DNA from: JAISFI01 sp031552425
Lineage (GTDB): Bacteria > Bacteroidota > Bacteroidia > Bacteroidales > Azobacteroidaceae
DNA length: 8,773 nucleotides
Direction of reading: 5' to 3'
Assembly: GCA_031552425.1 (NCBI GenBank)
Contig: JAVBMM010000188.1
Span: 1 to 8,773 of the forward strand
The notes under the pieces were generated by a model, which had not been told where the DNA came from, made no database searches, and saw only the letters and a list, made by a program, of their open reading frames with translations. The position numbers and the translations under genes are program-made. Below are positions 1 through 7,899 of this stretch, piece after piece; positions within the stretch are counted from its first letter, which is position 1; every line of letters starts with the position of its first letter.

Positions 1-541
1 ATTGCCAAATTCCGGAAGAAGATATAACATAATTCATTGGAACATCATAACTGTCAATAGGAATATCATCCGTTAATTGGAAATCAAAGCAAACACCTAT
101 GGTAGGAGCTGATATTTTTGTCAAAAACCTGTCGTAAAAACCTTTTCCTCTTCCCATTCTGTTTCTTTTTTTATCAAAAGCCACTCCTGGAACAATTACT
201 AAATCTATTTTTTCTAATTCAGTATAAATTTTTCCGGTTGGTTCCCAGATGCCTAAGGCTCCTTGTTGCATGCTTTTTTCACCTTCATAAACTCTTATGA
301 TGAGATTTTCTCCTTGTATTTGCGGAAGTAAACATTTTTTTTCTTTGTACCAGGTAGATAGGATATGATGAGTTTTCACTTCGTCTGGAAGACTGTGATA
401 CAGTAAAATAGTTTTAGAAGAACGGAAAATTTCCATCGATTCCAGGTGTTCTTGGATTTGACCTGACCAAATATTTAACTGTTCCTGGGAATATTGTTTT
501 TTTTGTTCAGCAATGTGTTTTCTGAGATCTTTCTTGTCCAT
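1..541 (-). CDS. 5-formyltetrahydrofolate cyclo-ligase (MTHFS family), 3' end cut by window edge
   Basis: Predicted to convert 5-formyltetrahydrofolate to 5,10-methenyltetrahydrofolate using ATP, in the cytoplasm, as part of one-carbon folate recycling. I translated 180 codons from the ATG at 541-539, and the frame is open to the window edge. The N-terminus MDKKDLRK has the usual Lys/Arg-rich start. The family signature is clear: VPGVAFD, then a Gly-rich segment RMGRGKGFYDR with Y136, D137 and R138. The C-terminal part reads SYDVPMNYVI, as expected near the end of this family. Members are about 180-200 residues, so only a few residues are probably missing. The ATG lies 2 nt after the HTCS stop codon, and I saw no convincing promoter of its own, so read-through from the HTCS gene is likely. 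It is a housekeeping enzyme with no evident link to glycan use. The family assignment is firm; the 3' end is not visible. Confidence 0.93.
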   Translation of the reverse strand, partial: MDKKDLRKHIAEQKKQYSQEQLNIWSGQIQEHLESMEIFRSSKTILLYHSLPDEVKTHHILSTWYKEKKCLLPQIQGENLIIRVYEGEKSMQQGALGIWEPTGKIYTELEKIDLVIVPGVAFDKKRNRMGRGKGFYDRFLTKISAPTIGVCFDFQLTDDIPIDSYDVPMNYVISSSGIWQ

Positions 542-543
542 AA

Positions 544-3500
544 CTATTTTAGATGTTTTTGTCTGTATGTTAGAGGAGCTGAGCCAAATTGTTCTTTGAA
601 ACAGCGATTGAAATAATGGGGAGAATTGAATCCAGTAGCATAAGCAACCTCCGAAATATTCATGTCAGGATTGTTTAATAACATTTCTGCAGCTTTTTTG
701 AGCCGGATATTTATAACAAATTGATTGGGAGAAAGTCCGGTAATTCCTTTTAATTTATTGAACAGGGAGGTTCTACCCAAACCTAACTCTTTAGCGAAAA
801 ACTCTACATCGAAAGTTTCATTTTGTATGTTACGTAACACTATTTCTGTAGCTTTATTTAATAAATCCGAATCGGAAGAATTAGTGGTTATTTGTGGTAT
901 GTTGAGGTTTGGATTACGAACAAATTTTCGTCGTAAAACCTTTCTGTTGTTTACCAAATTATTACATCTGATAATTAGAAGCTTAAGATTAAAAGGTTTG
1001 GTTATATAATCATCCGCTCCGGTTTTTAATCCTTCGAATTTATGCTCTACAGCAGTTTTTGCAGTTAATAGTATAACGGGAATATGGCATGTTTCCGGAC
1101 TGTTTTTTATTTTTGAGCACAATTCTATTCCTGACATTTTGGGCATCATAATATCACTGATGACAATGTCCGGATTTATTTTGTTCAGTTTTTCCCAACC
1201 TTTCCGGCCGTCTGTGGCTTCATGTACTTGATAAAACGGATTGAACATTTCAGATAACATTTTTCTTAATTCTTCATTGTCTTCTACAATTAAAAGTATA
1301 GGTTTCTTTTCTCCATTATTGTCTGTGATTTCAATGATTTCTCGAATGAATTTTTCATCTGGAAGTTCATTTTCATAGAAAGATATTTCTTTCACAGCAT
1401 CTGTTCTAATAACATTTTCTCCAAAATGTACATCTCCTTTTTTCAGCAGAACAGTAAATGTCGATCCTTCTTTATAATTGCTTGTTGCCAAAATTTCTCC
1501 GTGGTGTGCTTCTATAATTCCTTTCGAAAGAGCTAATCCGATTCCTGTTCCAAGATTGTTCTCTTCTGCATTTGATTGATAAAAACGGTCGAAAACTTTT
1601 TTAAGTTCTTCCGGTTGAATACCATGACCGGTATCTGTAATAGAAAATTCTACATTATTTCTAAAATCTTTTACAGATAGGATAATTTTCCCTCCTTTTT
1701 CTGTATATTTAAATGCATTAGAAAGTAGATTGTTTACTACTTTTTGTATTTGCTCAGGGTCGAACCAGATAAATATTTCAGTCTGTTCATGTATAAATTG
1801 AAATTCTATTCCTTTTTCTTTTGCATAATCATTGAAAGTTAAGAATATTTCTTCTAAGAAAGTAATCAGATTTAAATAAGAAACTTTTAGTTTTAAGTGC
1901 CCTTGTTCTTGTTTCCTGAAATCTAATAATTCTGAAATCAGGGCTTTGAGATTACTGGCATTTTTATAGATATTCAAAATTTTAGAATATGCAGAAGGAG
2001 GAATGTTGTGTGTATGCATCAGTGTTTCTGTTTGTCCTAAAATAAGAGTTACAGGAATTCGTATTTCATGAGAAATGTTAGTAAAAAATCGTAGTTTCGC
2101 TTGTGTTAATTCTTCTGTCTGCTTTTTTTCTTTTTTCTCATATTCTAAGGAAGTTGTCAGTAAAAGACGGGTTTTAGCTTGATTTCCCAACCAAACAATG
2201 ATGCAAATAATTAGAATAGAGTAGATTAGATAAGCTTGCCAGCTGAAATAGAAAGGGGGCTTAATGATAATGGATAGAGATTTAATTTTATCTGGGAAAT
2301 TAACTCCTCTGATTTCTAATTGGTAAGTTCCAGGATTCAGATTAGTATAGGTAAGCATTTTTCCGATACGGGCTTTCATCCAATAGGTTTCGTAACCTTT
2401 CAGACGATATTCTACTTCTTCGGGGTCAGAATGTACATAGTTGTCTGTCATGAAGTTAATGGAGAAAACCGAGTATCCCGGTCGTAACACAATTTCATTG
2501 GTATATGGAAGTGATACGGAAAGAATATTGGTTTTGTCTTCTTGTACTACTTCAAAGTTGTTGACATATAAACGGGTAAAAGAAATATTGAAAGGAGAAG
2601 GAGGGGTGGGGAGTAGGTCGGCTTCTGAAAAAATGGTCATTCCTTCTATTCCTCCTGCATATATCATTCCTCTTTTATCTACAAACAGGCTTCCTTCATT
2701 GATTGTTTTCAATGGAAATCCATTTTGGTATGTGTAATTTGTAAATGTAGTGTCGGATATATTACAAATAGAAAGGCCTCTGTTTGTTCCTATGAGTATG
2801 TTACCGGATTTAGCTTCTTTGATAGCGACAATATTGTTGTCGGACAATTGATTTTTTTCTTTGGTAAATACTTTAAACGTATTTGTTTTCGGACAATATA
2901 AGTTTAAACCGAATCCGGAAGTTCCTACCCAGATGCGTTGTTTACTGTCTTCAAAAACAATACTGACGGAATTTGAACTTAAACTGGAATTAGAGTTTTT
3001 TATGTATTCGAAGGCTGTGAAAGATTGAGTATTTAGATTATAACATACTAATCCGGAGTTAGTCCCTGCCCATAAACGGTTTTGAGAATCTATGATCATA
3101 GATCGTACAGCCTTTTTCATCTTTTCTTCTCCTTCCAAAAAGTAACTTATTTTTCCGTCGGAGGGATTTAAAACACAGATTCCCATACTTGTCCCTATCA
3201 GTAAATCATTACCAAAAGGAAGTATGGAATTAGAGTTTTTGAACATTTCATTGAGTTCTTTTCCGTATGTCGTGATTTTCTGATTGAAAATATCGTATTT
3301 GTATAATTTATGTGTATGGGTTCCTAACCATAAGCACTCTTTTGTAGGGTCGTACCATATTTCTTTTAAGTTTTTTTCCGGTATTCCGCTGATTTTTTCC
3401 GGATATGAAGTGAATTTTTTTGTTTTCGGTTCGTATGAACATAATCCTCCTCCTTCCAAGCATATCCATATTGTTCCGCGTCTATCTTCGGTGAACTTAC

Positions 3501-4512
3501 CAATAACTTGGTCTGAGAATTCGTTTCCTTTTGGAAAAAATATCCTGAATGGCTGATTTTCTGTATTGAGGTAATTTACTCCTCCGAAATAAGTACCTAT
3601 CCAGACTGTTCCTTGGCGATCTTTGAAGAGGCTGGTAATGGATTTGGAACTTAAACCTAATGTATTCCCTTCTGAGGAAGTGAAAGAATCAAATTCTTCT
3701 GTGATAGGATTGAAACGAGATAATCCGTATTGTGAACCTAACCAGATATATCCCATTTCATCTTCGCAGGCAACTCTTATGTAGTCGTGAACTATAGAAT
3801 TGTGATTTTTTTCATCATGTTTGAAATATTTTATACTTGAAGGGGTGTATTTGATTAGTCCTTCGAAAGATAGTATCCAAATATTTTTGTTATGATCTTC
3901 AAGAACCTTTCTAATAATCTTTCCCGGAAAATGTTTAGTCAAAGTCATGTTTTTATCCAAAGAAAAGAGTCCGGTAGAAGTAGAAATCCAACAAGTGTTC
4001 TGTGAATCTTCATCAATGGAATATACCCTGAATGAGTTCCCCAAAGTACAAATATGTTTGAATATATTATCCTTGAGATCATATAGCATGAGTGAATTTT
4101 TTAGATAAACCCAAATACCATTTTTTCCTTGAGAGATACAATATACATTTTCTTCTGCGATTGTTTTGAAAACTTCTTTTTTTAGGTCAAGAATAACAAA
4201 AGAAGATTCGGCATGAAGGTACAAATGTCCTTGTTGATCCCCTAAAACATTTCCAATCCATGCTTTGGGTAAGGAGGTTGTATCTCCGGGTACCGGGCGA
4301 AATACTTTGATCGAATTACCATCATAACAATTTAACCCGTCACGTGTACCAAACCACATTCTCCCAAATTCATCTTGAAATATAGAATTGATAGTCACTT
4401 GAGAGAGCCCATCTGTAGTTTCCAAATGATGAAATGTAAAACTTTGGCTGAAAATGGGTAAATAACATATGCTTAATAACCAAACTAATATGATTCGTAT
4501 GGTGTTATTCAT
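544..4512 (-). CDS. Hybrid two-component system sensor kinase/response regulator (HTCS) with AraC-type output
   Basis: One-piece sensor and transcription regulator of the kind that controls polysaccharide utilisation in Bacteroidetes. In order: signal peptide or N-terminal anchor (about 1-22); some 13 two-component propeller repeats (about 25-690, recurring IWxGTxxGL-like blades) that form the periplasmic sensor; a Y_Y_Y domain (about 690-752); a membrane helix (about 757-776); a short coiled linker; a HisKA domain with H815; a HATPase domain with N932, DTGHGI (960-965) and GTGIGLAL (988-995); a receiver domain with E1077/D1078, phospho-acceptor D1120, T1150 and K1172; and an AraC-type helix-turn-helix (about 1216-1322). 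The length is typical and no domain is broken. The H-box reads HEIRIP rather than HEFRTP, so the residue four after the His is Ile, not Thr. The secreted enzyme genes just upstream are its likely targets. The ligand cannot be read from the sequence. Confidence 0.96.
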   Translation of the reverse strand: MNNTIRIILVWLLSICYLPIFSQSFTFHHLETTDGLSQVTINSIFQDEFGRMWFGTRDGLNCYDGNSIKVFRPVPGDTTSLPKAWIGNVLGDQQGHLYLHAESSFVILDLKKEVFKTIAEENVYCISQGKNGIWVYLKNSLMLYDLKDNIFKHICTLGNSFRVYSIDEDSQNTCWISTSTGLFSLDKNMTLTKHFPGKIIRKVLEDHNKNIWILSFEGLIKYTPSSIKYFKHDEKNHNSIVHDYIRVACEDEMGYIWLGSQYGLSRFNPITEEFDSFTSSEGNTLGLSSKSITSLFKDRQGTVWIGTYFGGVNYLNTENQPFRIFFPKGNEFSDQVIGKFTEDRRGTIWICLEGGGLCSYEPKTKKFTSYPEKISGIPEKNLKEIWYDPTKECLWLGTHTHKLYKYDIFNQKITTYGKELNEMFKNSNSILPFGNDLLIGTSMGICVLNPSDGKISYFLEGEEKMKKAVRSMIIDSQNRLWAGTNSGLVCYNLNTQSFTAFEYIKNSNSSLSSNSVSIVFEDSKQRIWVGTSGFGLNLYCPKTNTFKVFTKEKNQLSDNNIVAIKEAKSGNILIGTNRGLSICNISDTTFTNYTYQNGFPLKTINEGSLFVDKRGMIYAGGIEGMTIFSEADLLPTPPSPFNISFTRLYVNNFEVVQEDKTNILSVSLPYTNEIVLRPGYSVFSINFMTDNYVHSDPEEVEYRLKGYETYWMKARIGKMLTYTNLNPGTYQLEIRGVNFPDKIKSLSIIIKPPFYFSWQAYLIYSILIICIIVWLGNQAKTRLLLTTSLEYEKKEKKQTEELTQAKLRFFTNISHEIRIPVTLILGQTETLMHTHNIPPSAYSKILNIYKNASNLKALISELLDFRKQEQGHLKLKVSYLNLITFLEEIFLTFNDYAKEKGIEFQFIHEQTEIFIWFDPEQIQKVVNNLLSNAFKYTEKGGKIILSVKDFRNNVEFSITDTGHGIQPEELKKVFDRFYQSNAEENNLGTGIGLALSKGIIEAHHGEILATSNYKEGSTFTVLLKKGDVHFGENVIRTDAVKEISFYENELPDEKFIREIIEITDNNGEKKPILLIVEDNEELRKMLSEMFNPFYQVHEATDGRKGWEKLNKINPDIVISDIMMPKMSGIELCSKIKNSPETCHIPVILLTAKTAVEHKFEGLKTGADDYITKPFNLKLLIIRCNNLVNNRKVLRRKFVRNPNLNIPQITTNSSDSDLLNKATEIVLRNIQNETFDVEFFAKELGLGRTSLFNKLKGITGLSPNQFVINIRLKKAAEMLLNNPDMNISEVAYATGFNSPHYFNRCFKEQFGSAPLTYRQKHLK

Positions 4513-4524
4513 GTGATAAAAAGG

Positions 4525-4592
4525 TAAAAAACTGTTTGAAATTAGTCATACTATCTTTATATATACAAAGTTGTATGTTTTTCAAACAGTTT
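4525..4592 (-). terminator. 13-bp inverted repeat followed by T-run: terminator, attenuator or operator pair
   Basis: The arms at 4529-4541 and 4580-4592 are perfect 13-bp reverse complements (AAACTGTTTGAAA / TTTCAAACAGTTT) separated by 38 nt. On the minus strand the second arm runs straight into six T, as in an intrinsic terminator for the beta-helix gene. The loop contains a smaller palindrome at 4563-4576 (ATACAA-AG-TTGTAT). The stem is AT-rich and the loop large for a classic terminator. Each arm also contains a near-palindrome, AAACWGTTT, so the pair could instead be two regulator sites. Because a -7-like box lies just upstream at 4601-4594, the structure may fall in the leader of the HTCS message. 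Confidence 0.45.
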
Positions 4593-4593
4593 C

Positions 4594-4601
4594 CAAATCT
4601 A
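4594..4601 (-). promoter_or_regulatory. Candidate Bacteroides-type -7 box for the HTCS gene
   Basis: On the minus strand the sequence is TAGATTTG, an exact match to the Bacteroides -7 consensus TAnnTTTG. It lies about 10 nt after the beta-helix stop codon and about 80 nt before the HTCS ATG. No good TTTG -33 element is seen; the best is TTTA at 4622-4619 with a short 17-nt spacer. Transcription from here would start in or next to the right arm of the inverted repeat. A short AT-rich match like this can occur by chance. Confidence 0.4.
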
Positions 4602-4610
4602 TATTGAATT

Positions 4611-7600
4611 TTACTTTATAAAGACTTTTTTTGTAACATTTTTACAATGTACTAAATATAATCCCGGGGAGACAAAAATATTTTTTCTTCCTCCGGTTAA
4701 TTGCCCTGCAACAATTAGCTGTCCGGAAATTCCATAGACAGCATAAGGTATATCTTCTGTGGATTGTAACACAATAAATCGTCCGGAAGTTGATAGATGG
4801 AATGTTTCATCATTTTTGAATTCCGGAAGTTTTGTATCTCCTCCAAAAGGAGTTATCTTGATGTCATCAAAGTAAAAGTTCATAGCTCGGGTTGTTTCTG
4901 CCGGCCTGTCGATCCAAATTTTTACTTGTACGGTGGGATCTTCGATGTTTAGCTCACATGTTTTCATTTTCCAACCACTTTCAAGTTCTGAAGAGGGAAT
5001 GCTGTAACGTGTTACCCAATTTGGTTCTGACTCAGTAGCGGTTTGTATGCATAAAGTTGAACTTTTTCCGTCATTTTGGTAACGTTTCACCCAAATCCTG
5101 AATGTACCTGCTCCATTATCCAACTTTGGAGTCACAACATATGTTTCTGTACTTGAATGGGGACGAATACCCCAATCACTGTAGAAATCTCCATGATTAG
5201 AGTTGGAATCCCTTGTATAAATTCCGCTTGCTTGGGCAAATCCTCCTTTATTGTTTGAAGCTTCCACCGGAATGCCATTGATATATCCTTTGTATTGTGT
5301 AAGAATAACCTTATATTCTTGAGTAGAACCATTTTCTGCTACTACTTGTATAGTTATGGTTCTGTCTTTTTTGGAACCTGTAACATCTTTTGCCGGAGTA
5401 ATGTATGCTCTGGCTTTGGTATCATTGGTTTCCACTGTTATATCGGGAGATATTTTTTGTTCGATAGATAAGGTATAATTATATTCATAAACATCAGAAG
5501 AAAAACCTCTTAATTTAGGAGGATTATAGTTTGTTCCACCAACACTTTGTTTTACTCCCATATATATCATTTTTAAACTTGTATCTGAAGAAAAGTTTTT
5601 CAATCGTTCTGCTAATTGGGCATCATATAATGATGATGGTTGGAGTCCAGGTTGATTAGTTCCTTCTATATATCCGGGAAAACATCCGCCGAATGGCCCT
5701 GCTTCGTTGACAATTGCAGCTTTATTACCGATACCGTAGTTTTGTGCCGTAGGTGGTTTTTGTATGACGGCTTTTCCTCCAGCATTGCTGTTACTTAATT
5801 CGCAATTCCACAAAACGCTGTGTACTGCAGTCCATCCATGAGAAGTGCCGTAACTTCCACGGTTGTAGAATCCTATTCCGAAATCTCCTGCGCCGGAATG
5901 TACATGGTTGTTTGTAAAGTTATCGAAAAGTAAACCGGAAGTCCATCTACGGTGTCCTTCTGTTACTGCATAAGCATATTCGGCCGTACAATCTTTCATG
6001 ACAATTCCTGAAACAGATGTTGTTCCGTTGGAAACATAATGGTGTCTTCCATAATTAGCGTAGCAATTTTTCAATAAAATTTGTTGACTGCCAAAATGAA
6101 AGTTGAAATTATATCTTCTGCTTCCGTCTATTATAGACACCGGATCGATTGCTTTGCATTCTTCAACCGTACATCTGGTGGTCCAACGGAAATTAAAAGT
6201 ATTCATACTGAAATGTGTAGCTACAACATTTCTCATCCAACTGTTTTCTGTATTAGAAAGCGCCAACGCTTCGGTGGCGTGTGCTTCATCAGGTTTATAA
6301 GTACCGAAACGCGTAGTAGTGGTATCCCGGTTATCATAATATGTATCTAATCGCAAATTTTCTACTCCAACTTCTTTTACAATACCTGCAATTGAGAACT
6401 TATGGATATAACATTGTGTTAAAGATTTTTGTAAAGAATAATATACCGGCGCATCAATAGAAATTTCTTTGGTTGAACTATTGATAGCCGTGATATAGCG
6501 GTTGTAAACGATGTCTAAATCATCATCCATTGTCCAAGGACCAGCGCCGGACGAACCTACACCTCCCGATATCGCATCGAACCAAGCTTGAGTTTTAGGG
6601 TGCCGGATGGCGATTTGATCTCCGACACTATATCCGGAAACACTTTCTACATGGAAAGATTTGGAACCGGCAACAACGATATTGTCTGTTATATTTGTTT
6701 TATTAGTGATACTTTTACCCCAAGTGTTGTCTGAATTACCTCCTACAGTGATTAATCGACGCTGGGAAGTTCCGGTAGCATATAGAATAGTCGAAGTTGC
6801 CGGATTATCTCCTGATCCTTCTCCTCTTAGAACAACACCGTCGAATGGCATGGAAATTTTTGTAGCGATTTCGTATTTTCCCGCTTTTAATAATAAAGCT
6901 CCACGGATACCATTTGCATCTAATGGTAACAATCCCATTTCATTGATGGCATCTTGTATATGTTGGGTGTTATCTCCGGAAATAGGAGATATTTCTTTTT
7001 TTACCGGAACATCAGGTATAGGGATTCCTCCACCTCTGTATCCGGCAGCTCCGAAATCGGGTAGGGTATAACCGTATTCATCCTGATGATATGTCAGGCT
7101 TCCATCTACACCCATAGAAAGTAATTTGGATTGCCATGGATTAGTAACAGGTTCTGTTACTTGTTTGCAGAAAGTGACGCTGTCTAAGACAAAGTTACCC
7201 GGATCTGCTGTTTTTTGGACGCGATAGAATATAGCATAATATCCGGCTTTTGCTTGCGGGATGACGAATGTAAATTTCAATTCTGTCCAATCAGGCTGAT
7301 AATAAGAGAAAGAAAAACGGCTTGCTTCTACAGCTTTAATGACAGCCTCTGAATCGGAAGTAGATCCCCCTCTTTTTAACAAAAAAATCTCTGTGAGGAT
7401 AGCTCTGCCTCTCAAAAAATTACTTAATACATAGGTACCCGCTTCCAGGTTCATCTCAGGACTGTCAAAACGCGTCACTGTGTTCGGTTGATGAACAATT
7501 CCTAAAGCGTTACTTCCTGAACGAACATTGGTTTGTATCTTTTTATAAGCACTTAAGGTTTCAGTAGGGGAGTATCTTGTTCCCCATCCTGTAGGAAAAG

Positions 7601-7709
7601 TACTTCCTGCATTCCAATTTTCAAAGTTTCCGTTTTCAAGCAGGTTTGTTTGGGCATTTACTTGTATAAAAAGACAAGTAAAAAATAAAAGGTAAAAAAG
7701 TTTTCTCAT
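4611..7709 (-). CDS. Secreted right-handed beta-helix protein with accessory beta-sandwich domains and T9SS-like C-terminal tail; probable polysaccharide-active enzyme
   Basis: Signal peptide at 1-19, cut near VNA|QT, with no lipobox Cys. Residues 20-185 look like a carbohydrate-binding jelly roll, starting NLLENGNFENW and ending NFVLDSVTF. From about D246 (DNTQHIQDAI) the protein reads as a pectate-lyase-like parallel beta-helix to about 690. It carries motifs rich in His, Arg and Trp: GRHHYV (554-559), EGHRRW (584-589), SHGW (623-626) and VLWNC (632-636). Residues about 730-808 resemble a cadherin-like/Ig-like module. Residues about 812-958 form a second jelly roll ending FYFDDIKI. Residues 961-1032 match a T9SS type A sorting domain, with YGISGQL, SPGLYLV and a final KVFIK. 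Similar His/Arg/Trp motifs recur, from memory, in other bacterial beta-helix proteins, but I cannot name a proven activity. Lyase or glycoside hydrolase are both possible. The neighbouring HTCS and SGNH genes support a glycan role. Confidence 0.85.
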   Translation of the reverse strand: MRKLFYLLFFTCLFIQVNAQTNLLENGNFENWNAGSTFPTGWGTRYSPTETLSAYKKIQTNVRSGSNALGIVHQPNTVTRFDSPEMNLEAGTYVLSNFLRGRAILTEIFLLKRGGSTSDSEAVIKAVEASRFSFSYYQPDWTELKFTFVIPQAKAGYYAIFYRVQKTADPGNFVLDSVTFCKQVTEPVTNPWQSKLLSMGVDGSLTYHQDEYGYTLPDFGAAGYRGGGIPIPDVPVKKEISPISGDNTQHIQDAINEMGLLPLDANGIRGALLLKAGKYEIATKISMPFDGVVLRGEGSGDNPATSTILYATGTSQRRLITVGGNSDNTWGKSITNKTNITDNIVVAGSKSFHVESVSGYSVGDQIAIRHPKTQAWFDAISGGVGSSGAGPWTMDDDLDIVYNRYITAINSSTKEISIDAPVYYSLQKSLTQCYIHKFSIAGIVKEVGVENLRLDTYYDNRDTTTTRFGTYKPDEAHATEALALSNTENSWMRNVVATHFSMNTFNFRWTTRCTVEECKAIDPVSIIDGSRRYNFNFHFGSQQILLKNCYANYGRHHYVSNGTTSVSGIVMKDCTAEYAYAVTEGHRRWTSGLLFDNFTNNHVHSGAGDFGIGFYNRGSYGTSHGWTAVHSVLWNCELSNSNAGGKAVIQKPPTAQNYGIGNKAAIVNEAGPFGGCFPGYIEGTNQPGLQPSSLYDAQLAERLKNFSSDTSLKMIYMGVKQSVGGTNYNPPKLRGFSSDVYEYNYTLSIEQKISPDITVETNDTKARAYITPAKDVTGSKKDRTITIQVVAENGSTQEYKVILTQYKGYINGIPVEASNNKGGFAQASGIYTRDSNSNHGDFYSDWGIRPHSSTETYVVTPKLDNGAGTFRIWVKRYQNDGKSSTLCIQTATESEPNWVTRYSIPSSELESGWKMKTCELNIEDPTVQVKIWIDRPAETTRAMNFYFDDIKITPFGGDTKLPEFKNDETFHLSTSGRFIVLQSTEDIPYAVYGISGQLIVAGQLTGGRKNIFVSPGLYLVHCKNVTKKVFIK

Positions 7710-7732
7710 GAAAAATTGAATAAATTAACATG

Positions 7733-7740
7733 CAAATATA
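7733..7740 (-). promoter_or_regulatory. Candidate Bacteroides-type -7 box for the beta-helix gene
   Basis: On the minus strand the sequence TATATTTG, followed by C, matches the -7 consensus TAnnTTTG exactly and lies about 24 nt before the ATG at 7709. A start a few bases downstream would leave a leader of roughly 20 nt, which is AT-rich and has no Shine-Dalgarno sequence. No TTTG -33 element is visible at the usual distance, which would suit a promoter that needs an activator such as the HTCS. Confidence 0.5.
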
Positions 7741-7788
7741 ATATAAATGCTTTATAATTATGTGGTAAGAATATTCAATTTATATGTT

Positions 7789-7820
7789 AAAAAAGTACAG
7801 TGCCTAACTGTTCCTTTTTT
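7789..7820. terminator. Weak, possibly bidirectional terminator-like hairpin after the SGNH gene
   Basis: The arms ACAGT (7797-7801) and ACTGT (7807-7811) form a 5-bp stem around a 5-nt loop. Going along the minus strand it is followed after two bases by six T (plus-strand A-run 7789-7794). On the plus strand it is followed by a T-run at 7815-7820. It lies about 90 nt past the SGNH stop codon and before the beta-helix -7 box, where a terminator would make sense. The stem is short, so the call is tentative. Confidence 0.3.
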
Positions 7821-7899
7821 CTTAACACCATTTGCTCGAGGCCAGAAAATTGACTTTTAATTAGGAAATTATAACGAAAAACTCCAAAAAACCGGTGAC

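Noticed and set aside
2056..2080. Possibility that the altered H-box means a dead kinase
   Set aside because: The phospho-acceptor His, the Asn box, both Gly boxes and all receiver residues are present, so only the phosphatase side is in doubt.
5132..5332. 66-codon minus-strand open frame inside the beta-helix gene
   Set aside because: It overlaps the coding region in another frame, and the main frame there continues without a break and matches beta-sandwich patterns.
7710..7899. Possible small gene or riboswitch between the SGNH and beta-helix genes
   Set aside because: I found no coding frame of note and no known riboswitch pattern; only a weak hairpin and a -7-like box can be supported.
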